A stretch of 52,491 nt of DNA, from contig JAPPGH010000048.1 in assembly GCA_026914155.1 (NCBI GenBank), positions 1 through 52,491 of the forward strand, in the 5' to 3' direction. The notes below the pieces were generated by a model that was given only the letters and a program-made list of their open reading frames with translations, made no database searches and was not told where the DNA came from. Made by a program: the position numbers and the translations under genes. This stretch comes from Candidatus Palauibacter rhopaloidicola. GTDB lineage: Bacteria; Gemmatimonadota; Gemmatimonadetes; Palauibacterales; Palauibacteraceae. Of this stretch, positions 1-8,491 are shown piece after piece. Numbering within the stretch: the stretch's first letter is position 1; every line of letters begins with the position of its first letter.

Positions 1-478
1 TCATGGCCGCGATCATGAGCGAACCGAACTGCTCGTAGATCGTCTGCAGTGGGAAGATGCCCGAGAAGTGCAACCCGGCCACGCCGACGAGGGTCAGCCA
101 CCAGGCGCTGATTCCATTGCAGCGGTAGACCAGTTGCTCGCCTCCGCGCGACGGGATCGGCAAGCCCTTGACCTTCAATCCCGGAAGAAAGGCCGACAAC
201 AGTCCCTGCACGACCAGAAACGTCCAGTAGATCGCGAACGTGCCCCAGGACGGCGTCGCGTGCGCAACGACCTGCTCCCAGACCCGCACCCCAAACGGCC
301 CCACGTCGGACATCCCGGCCGGAAAAAAAACGGCGCCGTCATGGAAGCGCCAGGCCAGCCACAGGTAGAGCATCAAGGCGTGCGACACCGTGATGATGAG
401 GCCCGCCCCGAGCGCACCCCCGAACTCGCGCGCCGCGTCGTCGCCCCTGCGCGCCGTCATCGGCTGGTTGGGTTTCAT
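1..478 (-). CDS. ERG4/ERG24-family sterol reductase, N-terminal part (runs off the window)
   Basis: The minus-strand frame opens with ATG at 478 and stays open to the window edge, giving about 159 residues. Hydrophobic segments lie near residues 24-45, 80-105 and 130-150. The stretch around VYRCNGISAWW matches the conserved region of the ERG4/ERG24 family (delta-14, delta-24(28) and delta-7 sterol reductases), which reduce sterol double bonds with NADPH in the membrane. The catalytic C-terminal half is missing, so which double bond is reduced cannot be told. A second in-frame ATG six codons later is an alternative start. The divergent 290 bp to the next gene hold no clear promoter. Confidence 0.75.
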   Translation of the reverse strand, partial: MKPNQPMTARRGDDAAREFGGALGAGLIITVSHALMLYLWLAWRFHDGAVFFPAGMSDVGPFGVRVWEQVVAHATPSWGTFAIYWTFLVVQGLLSAFLPGLKVKGLPIPSRGGEQLVYRCNGISAWWLTLVGVAGLHFSGIFPLQTIYEQFGSLMIAAM

Positions 479-770
479 AGGGCCTGCGCGGGAGGTTGGG
501 GGCGACGGTCGAAGTCTGATCGGACACCAAGACTCTAGGAGGCCGGGTGCGCCGTGGGCAACGACCCGATCCGGGTTGCGGGTGCCGGCCGGCGTCCCTG
601 GCAAGTACTACCGGACCATGGCTGACGAAACCCGCATGCCGGGTAGTTGGTATGCCCACGGAAGCGATGTCGTCCGCCTCCACGAAGATGTTCCCGTCGG
701 GCGGCCGGCAACCGCATGGGGACGCGACGGTCGGGGTGGCTATCAGACAGCGCTTGAAGAGGGTGCAACC

Positions 771-1811
771 GTGGCGATCCTGCGATCCATTCCTCGCGTG
801 GCGATTCTTCTTGCCGTGACGGCGTCACCTGGTGTCGGTCAGGTCCTTGAAGGGCCGGAGGGACCCGTCGAATTCATCGGGCTCGAGCGTTGGAAGGCGT
901 CGGCGCTGCTGGAGGCTATCCGGGAGACCGCGCCCGGCCAGCCCCTCCACGCCTGCTCGGCGACCATGAAGTACGAACTCGGCTTTGCCGACGCCGCCGT
1001 CGTCGGCTGGGTCGACGCCGATTCTCCCGAAGACTTCCTGTCCGGTGACCTCGAGCGGTACACGGTCATCATCGGCATCGAAGATCGAGCGCGGGTCCGA
1101 TACCGTACCGTGGGAACCGAGACTATCCATCTGCCGGAATCATGGCAGGCCCTGAAATCCGTGGCCGAGGAGGATCTCCGGACTCTCCAACTGGCGACGG
1201 GGATGTTTCACCTGCGGGACGACCCAGAGAGCGTGCGGCAGCGCACCGAGGTATTCGGCCTGGACACGAGCGGCCTTCCTCGTGTCTGGACGATGATCGA
1301 GGCCGTGGACAGCGAACAGGATCGCCTCCTCGCCCATGCAATCCTCGCTCGTGACGCCTCCTGGTCGTCACGAGCCATTGCGGCCAGCGTCCTCGTCAAC
1401 TTCAGCGACCACGATGCGGCTTGGCACGATCTGGTGTCTGCCGCGATCGATCCGGAAGATCGGGTCAAGGGGTCGGCCCACGGCGTTCTCGAGGCGTGGA
1501 TTCGAGCCGGCGAGAGCCGCGCCGTCCGGTGGGACGCTGCGCGGGCACAATTGCTGGCAGTGCTCGATGGCACCAGCCCGTACGTGTTCCGGACCGTGCT
1601 GGACGTGTTGGCCGCTACCGCGAGCGAGACGACACTCGCGAAGCAGCTCATCCGCGAAGCCCCCGACCTCCTGCTCGCGCATGTCGGCGCGCAGCACGAG
1701 ATCACGCGCCAACCCGCGATCGATCTCCTGAAGGCCGTGAGCGGCGAAGACTTCGGCGCCGATTCCGAAGCCTGGGCGGAATGGCTTGAGGGTTCGCTGG
1801 ACGATTCCTGA
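771..1811 (+). CDS. exported HEAT-like repeat protein, function unknown
   Basis: I place the start at GTG 771, preceded by a GAGGGTG purine stretch. The next residues (RSIPRVAILLAVTASPGVGQ) form a signal peptide with likely cleavage after VGQ. The open frame extends upstream to 390, but that part is Pro/Arg-rich and overlaps the sterol reductase gene, so it is not coding. The mature part has a mixed N-terminal domain. From about residue 190 onward come short alpha-helical units rich in Ala and Leu with losses and gains typical of HEAT-type arrays. No catalytic motif is visible. It probably acts in the periplasm by protein-protein contacts; that role is inference. Confidence 0.7.
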   Translation: MAILRSIPRVAILLAVTASPGVGQVLEGPEGPVEFIGLERWKASALLEAIRETAPGQPLHACSATMKYELGFADAAVVGWVDADSPEDFLSGDLERYTVIIGIEDRARVRYRTVGTETIHLPESWQALKSVAEEDLRTLQLATGMFHLRDDPESVRQRTEVFGLDTSGLPRVWTMIEAVDSEQDRLLAHAILARDASWSSRAIAASVLVNFSDHDAAWHDLVSAAIDPEDRVKGSAHGVLEAWIRAGESRAVRWDAARAQLLAVLDGTSPYVFRTVLDVLAATASETTLAKQLIREAPDLLLAHVGAQHEITRQPAIDLLKAVSGEDFGADSEAWAEWLEGSLDDS

Positions 1812-1878
1812 AGGGTTGACGATCCGTCGGACGATTCCCAACGAGTTGGGGTGACCTGCCCCGACCGGTCGCCACGTC

Positions 1879-1909
1879 ATGGTAGTTCACCGGGGTCCAA
1901 ACGCTTAAC
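1879..1909 (-). promoter_or_regulatory. conserved upstream element, copy 1
   Basis: A 31-bp stretch whose core GGGTCCAAACGCTTAA (1893-1908) recurs as an exact reverse complement at 5229-5244, with partial identity across the rest (about 26 of 31). It ends about 143 bp before the ATG of the lipoprotein gene at 2053. The second copy lies almost exactly the same distance before the outer-membrane protein start at 5087, in the same orientation relative to the gene. This suggests a shared regulatory site or promoter part; what binds it is unknown. Confidence 0.5.
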
Positions 1910-2052
1910 CCTCGGAACAACGAGGACCGGGCGCGAGACAACCCGATCCGCGGGCTCGGAGTCAGTAGCGAGTGTACCCTTGCGAAAACGACCGTCGCGG
2001 CAATCACGGGTTCGACCCTCGCGTGAATAGCTTGGAGAAGGAGGCAACGTCA

Positions 2053-2511
2053 ATGAGAGTTCCAGATCGGTCTTCGGTTTTCGCGCGCACCCTCCAACTC
2101 CGCAGGCGAAGCATCGCCGTGCTCGACACGTTGCTGGTGATTGGAGCCGGCGCCTCGTGCATGAGCACCACTGCTCTCAGGCACGAGCCGATCGCGATGG
2201 ATGATGCCGTCGCGCTCGATGTCTCGCCGCGTGTCATCCCGTCGTCCGTCAAGGCTCATCTGGCGGACGGATCCACGGTCCTGTTCCCGGAAGGCGTCAC
2301 CATCGAGGAGGCGCGGGTCACCGGCAACGGAGACCGTTACGATATTCGCCTCAGTCCGGTCGGCTCCGTTTCCGAAATCGCGCGGGACAGTGTCGCCGCG
2401 CTGGAACGCTTCCGTACCGTGATCGATGGAGACAAGACGATCGCCTACAATGCACTGAGCACGCTGTTCGGGCTCGCGGCGGGGGCTGTAGTCCTGCTGA
2501 TTGCAAGATGA
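2053..2511 (+). CDS. putative lipoprotein of unknown function
   Basis: The ATG at 2053 has a strong ribosome-binding site (AGAAGGAGG, about 6 bp upstream), which decides it over the longer frame from 1972. The 152-residue product starts with a basic stretch and a hydrophobic segment ending in GASC near residue 36, an acceptable lipobox. The middle part looks like small beta strands (a VKAHLADGSTVLFPEG segment), and the last 20 residues (ALSTLFGLAAGAVVLLIAR) are a second hydrophobic segment, glycine- and alanine-rich. It is followed directly by another small lipoprotein gene, so the two are likely one transcript. No family recognised. Confidence 0.7.
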   Translation: MRVPDRSSVFARTLQLRRRSIAVLDTLLVIGAGASCMSTTALRHEPIAMDDAVALDVSPRVIPSSVKAHLADGSTVLFPEGVTIEEARVTGNGDRYDIRLSPVGSVSEIARDSVAALERFRTVIDGDKTIAYNALSTLFGLAAGAVVLLIAR

Positions 2512-2528
2512 ACTCCCGGGAGGCGAGA

Positions 2529-3032
2529 ATGGCGCACCTTCAACACCGATTCATCCGTGCGGGTATCGTTTGCCTACTGATGTCGGCCTGCATTCCCTAC
2601 TATGGGCCGCGGGTCAGCGAGTTGGCGCCCGCTACCCGTCCCGCGGGCATCGCTTCGGTCCTCGATGTGGGAGGCGACCTCATGCAGGCAGAGGTTCTGG
2701 CTGTGGAGGACGACGCACTGATTGTCCTGGTCGACCGGGTTCCGCAGCACGGCATGGCCGGAAGGCTGGCGCGGATTCCCTTCACCGGCATCCGGACCGC
2801 CGAATTCGCAAATGCCGACGGCTTCGACTACAGCGTCTGGACGTTTCTCTTCAGCCTCGGACCACCCAGACCCCCCGAGGCCCGTTCCCTGGTGCTGGAT
2901 GAAGTCAGCCTGGACCCGGAAACCCACGAACGCCTGCGACTCCTGGCCCGCTATCCCCAGGGCGTTGACGCCGGACTTCTCGCCCGCCTCGAGGGCGTCT
3001 ACGGAGTGATGGAAACCCTGGACGGCGGCTGA
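2529..3032 (+). CDS. putative lipoprotein of unknown function
   Basis: Two starts are possible. ATG 2508 overlaps the previous stop (ATGA), while ATG 2529 is preceded by GGGAGG at good spacing; I prefer the latter. The first 22 residues end in LLMSAC, a lipobox, so the protein is probably membrane-anchored. A segment near residues 40-80 reads like an LSm/SH3-like small beta barrel (strands VLDVGGDLMQAEVLAVEDDALIVLVD), common in Gemmatimonadota-type lipoproteins, but I cannot name a domain firmly. It is co-directional with and adjacent to the 2053 gene, and its stop faces that of the next gene three bases away. Confidence 0.7.
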   Translation: MAHLQHRFIRAGIVCLLMSACIPYYGPRVSELAPATRPAGIASVLDVGGDLMQAEVLAVEDDALIVLVDRVPQHGMAGRLARIPFTGIRTAEFANADGFDYSVWTFLFSLGPPRPPEARSLVLDEVSLDPETHERLRLLARYPQGVDAGLLARLEGVYGVMETLDGG

Positions 3033-3035
3033 GGT

Positions 3036-5087
3036 TCATCTCTCCACGCTCATCCCCAGGATCAGCCGCTCCTTCCTGAACAAATCGATGCCCTGATGCG
3101 CGATGTAGAGGTTGAGGGGCTCGCCCGAGACGCCGCGCACGTGTGAGAGCTGGAGGTTCACGCCCCAGGAGGCGTTCAGCACGAGTTCCGAGCCGTCCTG
3201 GTTCAGCACCCCGAGACCGAACGAGGTGACGGGACTGATCCACCAGCTGTCGCGCTGGTAGAGCCAGGGCGGCCGGTACTGGAGGTTGGCGGCCACCAGC
3301 CAGCTGGGTTTCCCCTGCCCGAGGGAGAGCGACGCTTCCGGGACGAAGTTGAACGCCGTCAGGTGATCGCTCGGGCCCCAATCCGCGGCAACGCCGAAGA
3401 TCCACTGGGTGTGAGGTCCTCCCAGGACGCCCGTGTAGGGGCGCAGTTCCCGGGCCGGGAAGCCGAGCGCGGGATCGAGGCGGCTGTCACCGAAGACCTG
3501 CTCCGGGAAGCCGGTTTCGGGCTCGACTGGTTCAGGGTCAAACTCGAATTCGGGGTCAAACTCGAATCCGGGCGCGGGTTCGATCTCGGGTTCGATGGGG
3601 GTGGCCTCGGGTTCGGTCAGCGGGGGCGCCAACTCGGGCTCAACCGCCATCACAGTAGCGTCCTGTGGCTCGGCTTCGAACGGGGCGACCGCAGCGGCAC
3701 CCTCGGCGCGGGCGGTCTCCTCCATCCTTCGCTCCATCTCGTCCAGGCGCGCGTCCACCCGTTCCGCGAGGCGGTCCTCCATCGCCGCCAGATCGTCGCG
3801 GCCGAAGTCCGGACGGCGGGGACCGCTGCCGCCTCCCACAAGGATCTTCAGGCCGGCAGACATCTGCCAGTTATGGACGAGGTCACGGGGATCCCTGACG
3901 TCTTCGAAGTCCACGGCAGCGGCATCGAGGTCAGGCCTCGACATGATGTAGTCGCGCGCGGCCGCCGTCAGCCGCAGGTGCCGGCCCAGTCCAAGATCGA
4001 GGCCCCCTCCAACGATCAGCGTAGTGCGGTCGGCGGGGATGCTTCCCCCATGCGAAGCCAGCTCCGGGCCGAACTCCATCCTCCCCGCGCCGGCCAGCAG
4101 ATGGGGCGAGAACAGCGCGAGGCCACCCAGCGTGAACTGCGCTTCCCCGCCGTACCCCCTGATCCCGTCCTCCCATGCGTGGCGGTCGTCGACGCCCCGC
4201 CAGTAGAAGCCGCGCAGCCCCACGGAAGGGCCGAGTTCGAAGCCGGCGCGGAAGCCGGCGATGGCCTGATCGTCGATGCCGAATGCGGGATCGAAGGCCT
4301 GTGCGCCGCCGAAGGGTTCGAACAGCACCGCGGCACTGGACGATTGGGGTCGGAATCGGCGGTCGCCGGCGCGATCCCGATCCGACAACGAGGGGTAGTC
4401 GGGCTCGCCGAGCTGCAGCGTCAGCCCCACGCGCAGGGCCAGATTCCGGCGCAGGGCGCCCGCACCAGGATCCTCGGGAAGCGCCGCATCCCCCACGGAC
4501 ACGGGTGCGGCCAGCTCCAGCGGATCCAGATAGTACCTGCTGCGCTCCACCATCACCTCGCCTTCGAACAGATCCAGCACCCGGGTCCGCAGTCCCGCTC
4601 CGTACCTGAGCTGGACGCGCCGGATGTCGCTGCCCGCCTCCGGCCGAAACCGCAGGATGCCCGCTCCGCCCATGATCACCGGCACCAGCGAGCCCCTAGC
4701 GAGCCCGATGGACACCTCGGCTCCCCAGGAATCGATATCCAGCTGCTGGTCGGCCGGGGGCGTCCGCATGTGGGCCGTGAACGGCAGGCCGGACAAGTGG
4801 GTCGAGCGGGAGTCGCTCTTCCGGTAGAAGGCCGTCAGGTCCACGTACTCTCCGAACCCGAGTCCGGCGGAGCCGCCCAGGGAGCGCGCCTTGCCGAGGC
4901 CGAGCGACTCGTCCCACTCGGTCCAGGTGACGGAGGGACGGAGCTTGTAGCGAAGTTGCTGAGCCGCGAGAGGCGCGGCCGCGGATGCGAGGGCGCCCGC
5001 GAGCAATCCGGTGAGGAGCAGGCTGCGGGATGCCGGATGTCCCGCGTACAATGAAACGGACTTTCTAACTGTACCTGGTATAGTCAC
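3036..5087 (-). CDS. large outer-membrane beta-barrel protein with coiled coil and acidic Pro/Glu linker
   Basis: About 683 residues. I chose GTG 5087 because AGGAGG lies nine bases upstream and it is followed by a clean signal peptide ending APLAAQQ; the longer frame to 5225 is not needed. Alternating hydrophobic strands rich in Gly and aromatics run from residue 45 to about 410 (first barrel). A charged helix follows (AAMEDRLAERVDARLDEMER), then an acidic Pro/Glu linker with a repeated FEFDPE motif, then a second strand-rich C-terminal part from about residue 560. The layout resembles a barrel joined to another surface domain by a periplasmic spacer. No specific substrate can be inferred. 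Upstream, at 5229-5259, sits an element shared with the gene at 2053. Confidence 0.75.
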   Translation of the reverse strand: MTIPGTVRKSVSLYAGHPASRSLLLTGLLAGALASAAAPLAAQQLRYKLRPSVTWTEWDESLGLGKARSLGGSAGLGFGEYVDLTAFYRKSDSRSTHLSGLPFTAHMRTPPADQQLDIDSWGAEVSIGLARGSLVPVIMGGAGILRFRPEAGSDIRRVQLRYGAGLRTRVLDLFEGEVMVERSRYYLDPLELAAPVSVGDAALPEDPGAGALRRNLALRVGLTLQLGEPDYPSLSDRDRAGDRRFRPQSSSAAVLFEPFGGAQAFDPAFGIDDQAIAGFRAGFELGPSVGLRGFYWRGVDDRHAWEDGIRGYGGEAQFTLGGLALFSPHLLAGAGRMEFGPELASHGGSIPADRTTLIVGGGLDLGLGRHLRLTAAARDYIMSRPDLDAAAVDFEDVRDPRDLVHNWQMSAGLKILVGGGSGPRRPDFGRDDLAAMEDRLAERVDARLDEMERRMEETARAEGAAAVAPFEAEPQDATVMAVEPELAPPLTEPEATPIEPEIEPAPGFEFDPEFEFDPEPVEPETGFPEQVFGDSRLDPALGFPARELRPYTGVLGGPHTQWIFGVAADWGPSDHLTAFNFVPEASLSLGQGKPSWLVAANLQYRPPWLYQRDSWWISPVTSFGLGVLNQDGSELVLNASWGVNLQLSHVRGVSGEPLNLYIAHQGIDLFRKERLILGMSVER

Positions 5088-5228
5088 TGCGACTATCCTC
5101 CTCATATTGGTTGCCGGTCTCGCGTGCCCGGGCTCGCGTACGTTTCGCCAACCCGAAGGTTTCGGCCTCGGGCAGCCGGCCGTCACGGCGTGTGACGGTG
5201 CACGCGAAACGCATCGCCATCCCATGCC

Positions 5229-5259
5229 TTAAGCGTTTGGACCCGCGACAAGTACCATG
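5229..5259 (+). promoter_or_regulatory. conserved upstream element, copy 2
   Basis: Contains TTAAGCGTTTGGACCC at 5229-5244, the exact reverse complement of 1893-1908, and ends in TACCATG like the first copy. Its near edge is about 142 bp before the GTG start of the outer-membrane protein on the minus strand, matching the 143 bp spacing at copy 1. Sequence between element and gene is not alike in the two places, so the element itself seems to be what is conserved. Confidence 0.5.
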
Positions 5260-5327
5260 GATGCGATACGCCTGGTCACAGCCAACGGCTGGTTCCTTGT
5301 GAGAACGCGTGGAAGCCCTCCAGGCGG

Positions 5328-6368
5328 CTACCGCGGCTTCCCCAGCGGTCTCCCATCCAGGTCCCAGCCGGGGTCGATCACAATGCCCAGGTGGTCCAGC
5401 GCCGTTACGGCCAAGTCCACGATGAAGGCCGGTCCGGGCGGCGGCCAGGTGGCGGTGGCAGGGCCGTTCGCCAGGATGAAGATGATCATCTCTTCGGGTG
5501 AATCTCCGCCGTGGTTGCCGTCCGCGAGCCTGCCGTGGTCGGTGCTGATGAGCACGAGCCAGTCCTCGTTCTCGTAGCCGGGCCGGGCTCGGACCGCGTC
5601 GATGAGCATGCCCACATGCAGGTCGGCCAGCGCGATCGCGTCCCGGTACTCCGCGCCGATAGAGGCGTGTTGGTGGCTGGTTTCGTCGGGATTGCCGAGG
5701 TAGACGAACATGGCGTCGGGGTCGGCGGTGGCGAGATGGGCTACGGCCTGCGCGGTGAGCTGGGCGTCGGCCTCGGCCCAACCCAGGTCGTAGCCGTTCA
5801 GCACGACGCGGGTGTCGAGGGAGGCCGGAAGCACGGGACCGCCGCCTTGAAGCTCGGCCAGCGACAGCCCGTCCACCTCGGCCAGCGGCAGCCAGTCCAG
5901 CGCCGCGAAGGTGTACAACTCCGGACGCTCCCGCTCGACGCGCGTGAGAAAGCTCGGCCAGCGATCGTAGTCGCGGCCGGTGAAGCTGTTGTTCGTGACG
6001 CCGTGCTTCCCGGGCCACACCCCCGTGAGCATCGACGACCACGACGGGCCGCTCACCGATGGCGTGGTCGTGCGTGCTTCCGCCGTGTACCACCCGCTCG
6101 CCGCGAGGGCATCCATGTTGGGGGTCGGCACTTCCGCCAGCACGTCCGGCCGGACTCCGTCGATGCCGATGAGGAGGACCTTCGGCGTCGCCTGGGCGGA
6201 GGCTCCGTCGAGGGAAGCGGCGCACAGCAGCGCGGCCGCGAGAACAGGGCCATGGAGCAGCGCAACCACGCGCGACGCCCGGATGCGCCACACGAATCCC
6301 GATCCAACCGTCCAGCGGCATGTGGTCCTCTCGGCATCACCAACCGGCCGGTGATCCGCCGCGGTCAT
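5328..6368 (-). CDS. secreted alkaline phosphatase-superfamily phosphodiesterase / nucleotide pyrophosphatase-type enzyme
   Basis: Belongs to the type I phosphodiesterase/nucleotide pyrophosphatase branch of the alkaline phosphatase superfamily, zinc enzymes that cleave phosphodiesters or phosphate monoesters. Metal-site motifs are visible in order: GIDGVRPD, a nucleophile region TTPSVSGPSWSSMLTG, NPDETSHQH, STDHGR and a final DGNHGG. A signal peptide (hydrophobic run LLHGPVLAAALLCAASLDGASAQA) puts it outside the cytoplasm. ATG 6368 is favoured because it overlaps the stop of an upstream gene remnant as ATGA; a longer frame starts at 6428. It lies downstream of, and co-directional with, a lipoprotein acetamidase. 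Substrate unknown. Confidence 0.8.
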   Translation of the reverse strand: MTAADHRPVGDAERTTCRWTVGSGFVWRIRASRVVALLHGPVLAAALLCAASLDGASAQATPKVLLIGIDGVRPDVLAEVPTPNMDALAASGWYTAEARTTTPSVSGPSWSSMLTGVWPGKHGVTNNSFTGRDYDRWPSFLTRVERERPELYTFAALDWLPLAEVDGLSLAELQGGGPVLPASLDTRVVLNGYDLGWAEADAQLTAQAVAHLATADPDAMFVYLGNPDETSHQHASIGAEYRDAIALADLHVGMLIDAVRARPGYENEDWLVLISTDHGRLADGNHGGDSPEEMIIFILANGPATATWPPPGPAFIVDLAVTALDHLGIVIDPGWDLDGRPLGKPR

Positions 6369-6469
6369 CGCTCGCTCACCAGATCCACAAGCCGCTCCAG
6401 GCAGATCTTCCATCCCTCTCGTGCCCATCCCGCTCCTCCGCCGCGGGTTACGATCAGAACGGTCACCAT
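6365..6469 (-). pseudogene. C-terminal remnant of an SRPBCC/AHSA1-type gene
   Basis: This 34-codon frame ends ...GWKICLERLVDLVSER, the usual end of SRPBCC/AHSA1 proteins (a long final helix after a Gly-Trp). The preceding strand VTVLIVTR also fits. There is no room for the rest of the domain, since an in-frame stop lies about 25 codons upstream, so it is a truncated relic. Its TGA overlaps the ATG of the phosphodiesterase (ATGA), so it may still give translational coupling if transcribed. Identification rests on one short segment. Confidence 0.45.
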
Positions 6470-6529
6470 CGCGGGCCGGTTGGGCAAGAGGATTGGCCCG
6501 TGGATCCTGGAACCCTCGCGCAGCAGCCC

Positions 6530-7792
6530 CTACCGCAGAAAAACGCTCTTGGGGATGAACCCCGAGACGACCTGCGTGATGTCCACCACTTCGTTGATGC
6601 GGAAGTCAACCGCGATGCTCGCCAGCGAGAGCGCCTTCGCAGGCGTGAGCCCCCTTTCTTCGACGAGGAAATCGACGACGGCCCGGACGGCGTGTCGCGT
6701 GGCGCGATCCAGGTCGATGTCGATGCCCATCAGGATGTAGTGCTCGTCGTTCTCGGCCATCGGCCACTCGATGGACCGGTCCTTGTGCACGGAGAGGCGG
6801 AAGGTGCCCGTGAGCGACTGCTCTATGGCCGTCCCGCTCACTTCCCCGTCGCCCTGCGCGCCGTGCGGGTCGCCCACGTAGAAGAGGCCTCCGGGGTGGA
6901 AGACGGGCAGGTACAGGGTGGTGCCGGTCTTCAGATGTTTCACGTCCAGATTGCCCCCGAACGCGCCGGGCGGTGTCGACCCCTGGACGCCGGGCGCCAT
7001 CACGCCGGGCTGACCCATCACGGGATCTTCCGGCGCCACGGCCATGACGCCCATGAACGGTTCGAGCGGCACGTGGATGTCGTCGGCGAGGAACGCGACC
7101 TCCACGCCGTCCGCCATGCCCGTGTGGATCACGTGGCGGCCGCTCTCCGGCGGGATGTCCAACGCCGGATCGCCCTCCCGGAAGCCGGGATACGACATCG
7201 AGAACACGCCGCTGCGCGCGCCCGTGCTGTTGATGCCCCAGTTGGCCCGCGTCTCGACGGAAAGAACCTCGATCGCCAGCACATCACCGGGCTCCGCACC
7301 CTCGACATGGATGGGGCCGGTGATGAGGTGGCCGCCCCCCACATCGCGAGGCCGCCCGTCGCGCGACGCCCAGAAGTCCAGCACGTCCTGATGGACCTCC
7401 TCGCGCGGGATGCCGAGGCCGGTGAGGAAGTCGACCGGGTTCTCGTCCTGGGTCGCTCCCGCGGAGGTCAGCGTGTTGACGCGCACGGTTTCTCCGGACT
7501 GCACCCGCAGCACCGGTTCCTTGTCGATGGGAAACCAGCCCCAGGTCACGTTCTCGGGGGTCGATGGGACGAAGTGGTCGGCCTCGACGGGCTGGGCGGT
7601 GGAGGCGGGCTGGCCGCGGGCCTCGCCGGCGCTCGTGGCGTCGTTTGCCGGCGCGGCGCAGGCGGTTATGACGCCGAGAACCAGAGAAGCGAGGAGGCCG
7701 ACTCGGGAGGCCAGCCGAGGGAGTCGGGTGCGCGATCCGCCGTGCGAGCGGGTCGGTGTCCGGTGGCCATTTGCGGGATCATTGTTCGACAT
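6530..7792 (-). CDS. acetamidase/formamidase family lipoprotein
   Basis: FmdA/AmdA family amidohydrolase, which releases ammonia from formamide, acetamide or similar small amides. The family signature is clear in GDPHGAQGDGEVSGTAIE near residue 318, with HLITGPIHVEGAEPGDVLAI earlier. The N-terminus has a basic stretch, a hydrophobic core and LVLGVITAC, a lipobox near residue 45, so this copy is exported and anchored; many family members are cytoplasmic. Of two ATGs six bases apart, 7792 has AAGGA at better spacing. It sits upstream of the secreted phosphodiesterase and downstream of a tetR gene on the same strand. Confidence 0.85.
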   Translation of the reverse strand: MSNNDPANGHRTPTRSHGGSRTRLPRLASRVGLLASLVLGVITACAAPANDATSAGEARGQPASTAQPVEADHFVPSTPENVTWGWFPIDKEPVLRVQSGETVRVNTLTSAGATQDENPVDFLTGLGIPREEVHQDVLDFWASRDGRPRDVGGGHLITGPIHVEGAEPGDVLAIEVLSVETRANWGINSTGARSGVFSMSYPGFREGDPALDIPPESGRHVIHTGMADGVEVAFLADDIHVPLEPFMGVMAVAPEDPVMGQPGVMAPGVQGSTPPGAFGGNLDVKHLKTGTTLYLPVFHPGGLFYVGDPHGAQGDGEVSGTAIEQSLTGTFRLSVHKDRSIEWPMAENDEHYILMGIDIDLDRATRHAVRAVVDFLVEERGLTPAKALSLASIAVDFRINEVVDITQVVSGFIPKSVFLR

Positions 7793-7823
7793 GTGCATTC
7801 CTTTGTAGTTGGCGTCCTGGCCG

Positions 7824-8429
7824 TCAATCGGCTCGCATTCCGTCCACGAGTGTCGAGGTGGTCTGCCGGATCAGCCCATCGACATCCACCGCAGTGAGGA
7901 TCTGTCCCTCGATCAGCAGCGACGCCAGACCGTGCACGGCACCCCATGCCACATAGGCCTGCTGGTGGGGATCCTGTCGCTTGATCGTTCCGTTCCGCTG
8001 GTGTGTCCGGACGATTCGCACGAGTTCGTCGAACAATGCGTTCGCGGCCTCGCGGAGTTCAGGTCGGTCCTCGCGAGTAACCGCTTCCTTGCCGTACATC
8101 AGCCGATAGTGCCCCGGGTTCTCGAGCGCGAACCGCACGTACTCCTCGCCGACCTGCCGGAGCCGGCCGATCCTTGCGCCCGGGGCTCCCGCAGCCACCG
8201 CCTCCAGGCGGTCTCGAAGGCGGTCGAAGCCGGCGGCGGCGACCGCAACCAACAGCGCGGACTTGTCCGCGAAGTGGCGATAGGCCGCGGACCGCGATAC
8301 GCCCAGGCGCCGCCCGATCGCGCGCATCGTCACACTCGAGGTCCCTCCCTCGTCGATCATCGCGGCGGCTTCCACGAGCAGTGCGGCCCGCAGGTCTCCG
8401 TGGTGATACGCGCTGTCGTCGAGGGTCAT
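7824..8429 (-). CDS. TetR/AcrR-family transcriptional regulator
   Basis: 201 residues with a classic TetR N-terminus: helix-turn-helix around residues 30-52 (VTMRAIGRRLGVSRSAAYRHF) followed by ADKSALL. The C-terminal ligand domain contains a GHYRLMYG segment, typical of the WHG-type TetR C-terminal domain. It is divergent from the outer-membrane protein gene at 8545, and the shared 115-bp gap holds two identical-armed 15-bp palindromes that are very likely its operators. So it probably represses itself and the 8545 gene, and perhaps the DUF5671 pair behind. ATG 8429 is chosen because the protein then begins MTLDDSAYHHGDLR, the usual family start. Confidence 0.9.
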   Translation of the reverse strand: MTLDDSAYHHGDLRAALLVEAAAMIDEGGTSSVTMRAIGRRLGVSRSAAYRHFADKSALLVAVAAAGFDRLRDRLEAVAAGAPGARIGRLRQVGEEYVRFALENPGHYRLMYGKEAVTREDRPELREAANALFDELVRIVRTHQRNGTIKRQDPHQQAYVAWGAVHGLASLLIEGQILTAVDVDGLIRQTTSTLVDGMRAD

Positions 8430-8464
8430 GCCACAAGGTGATGGGACCAAAGGTGACCGGCAAT

Positions 8465-8479
8465 GTTGACGTCGTCAAC
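8465..8479. promoter_or_regulatory. palindromic operator 1 in the tetR/OMP divergent region
   Basis: Perfect inverted repeat GTTGAC-GTC-GTCAAC, 36 bp upstream of the tetR start. It shares both 6-bp arms with the palindrome at 8492-8506; centres are 27 bp apart. This is typical of a dimeric TetR-type repressor covering two sites. Confidence 0.7.
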
Positions 8480-8491
8480 GTCGCCGGTTAT

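Noticed and set aside
3363..5054. 563-codon plus-strand open frame
   Set aside because: Antisense to the outer-membrane protein gene; Arg/Gly/His-rich, no start signal, no homology. A high-GC shadow.
5511..7897. long plus-strand frames opposite the phosphodiesterase and acetamidase
   Set aside because: Both minus-strand genes have full catalytic motifs; the plus frames are their antisense shadows.
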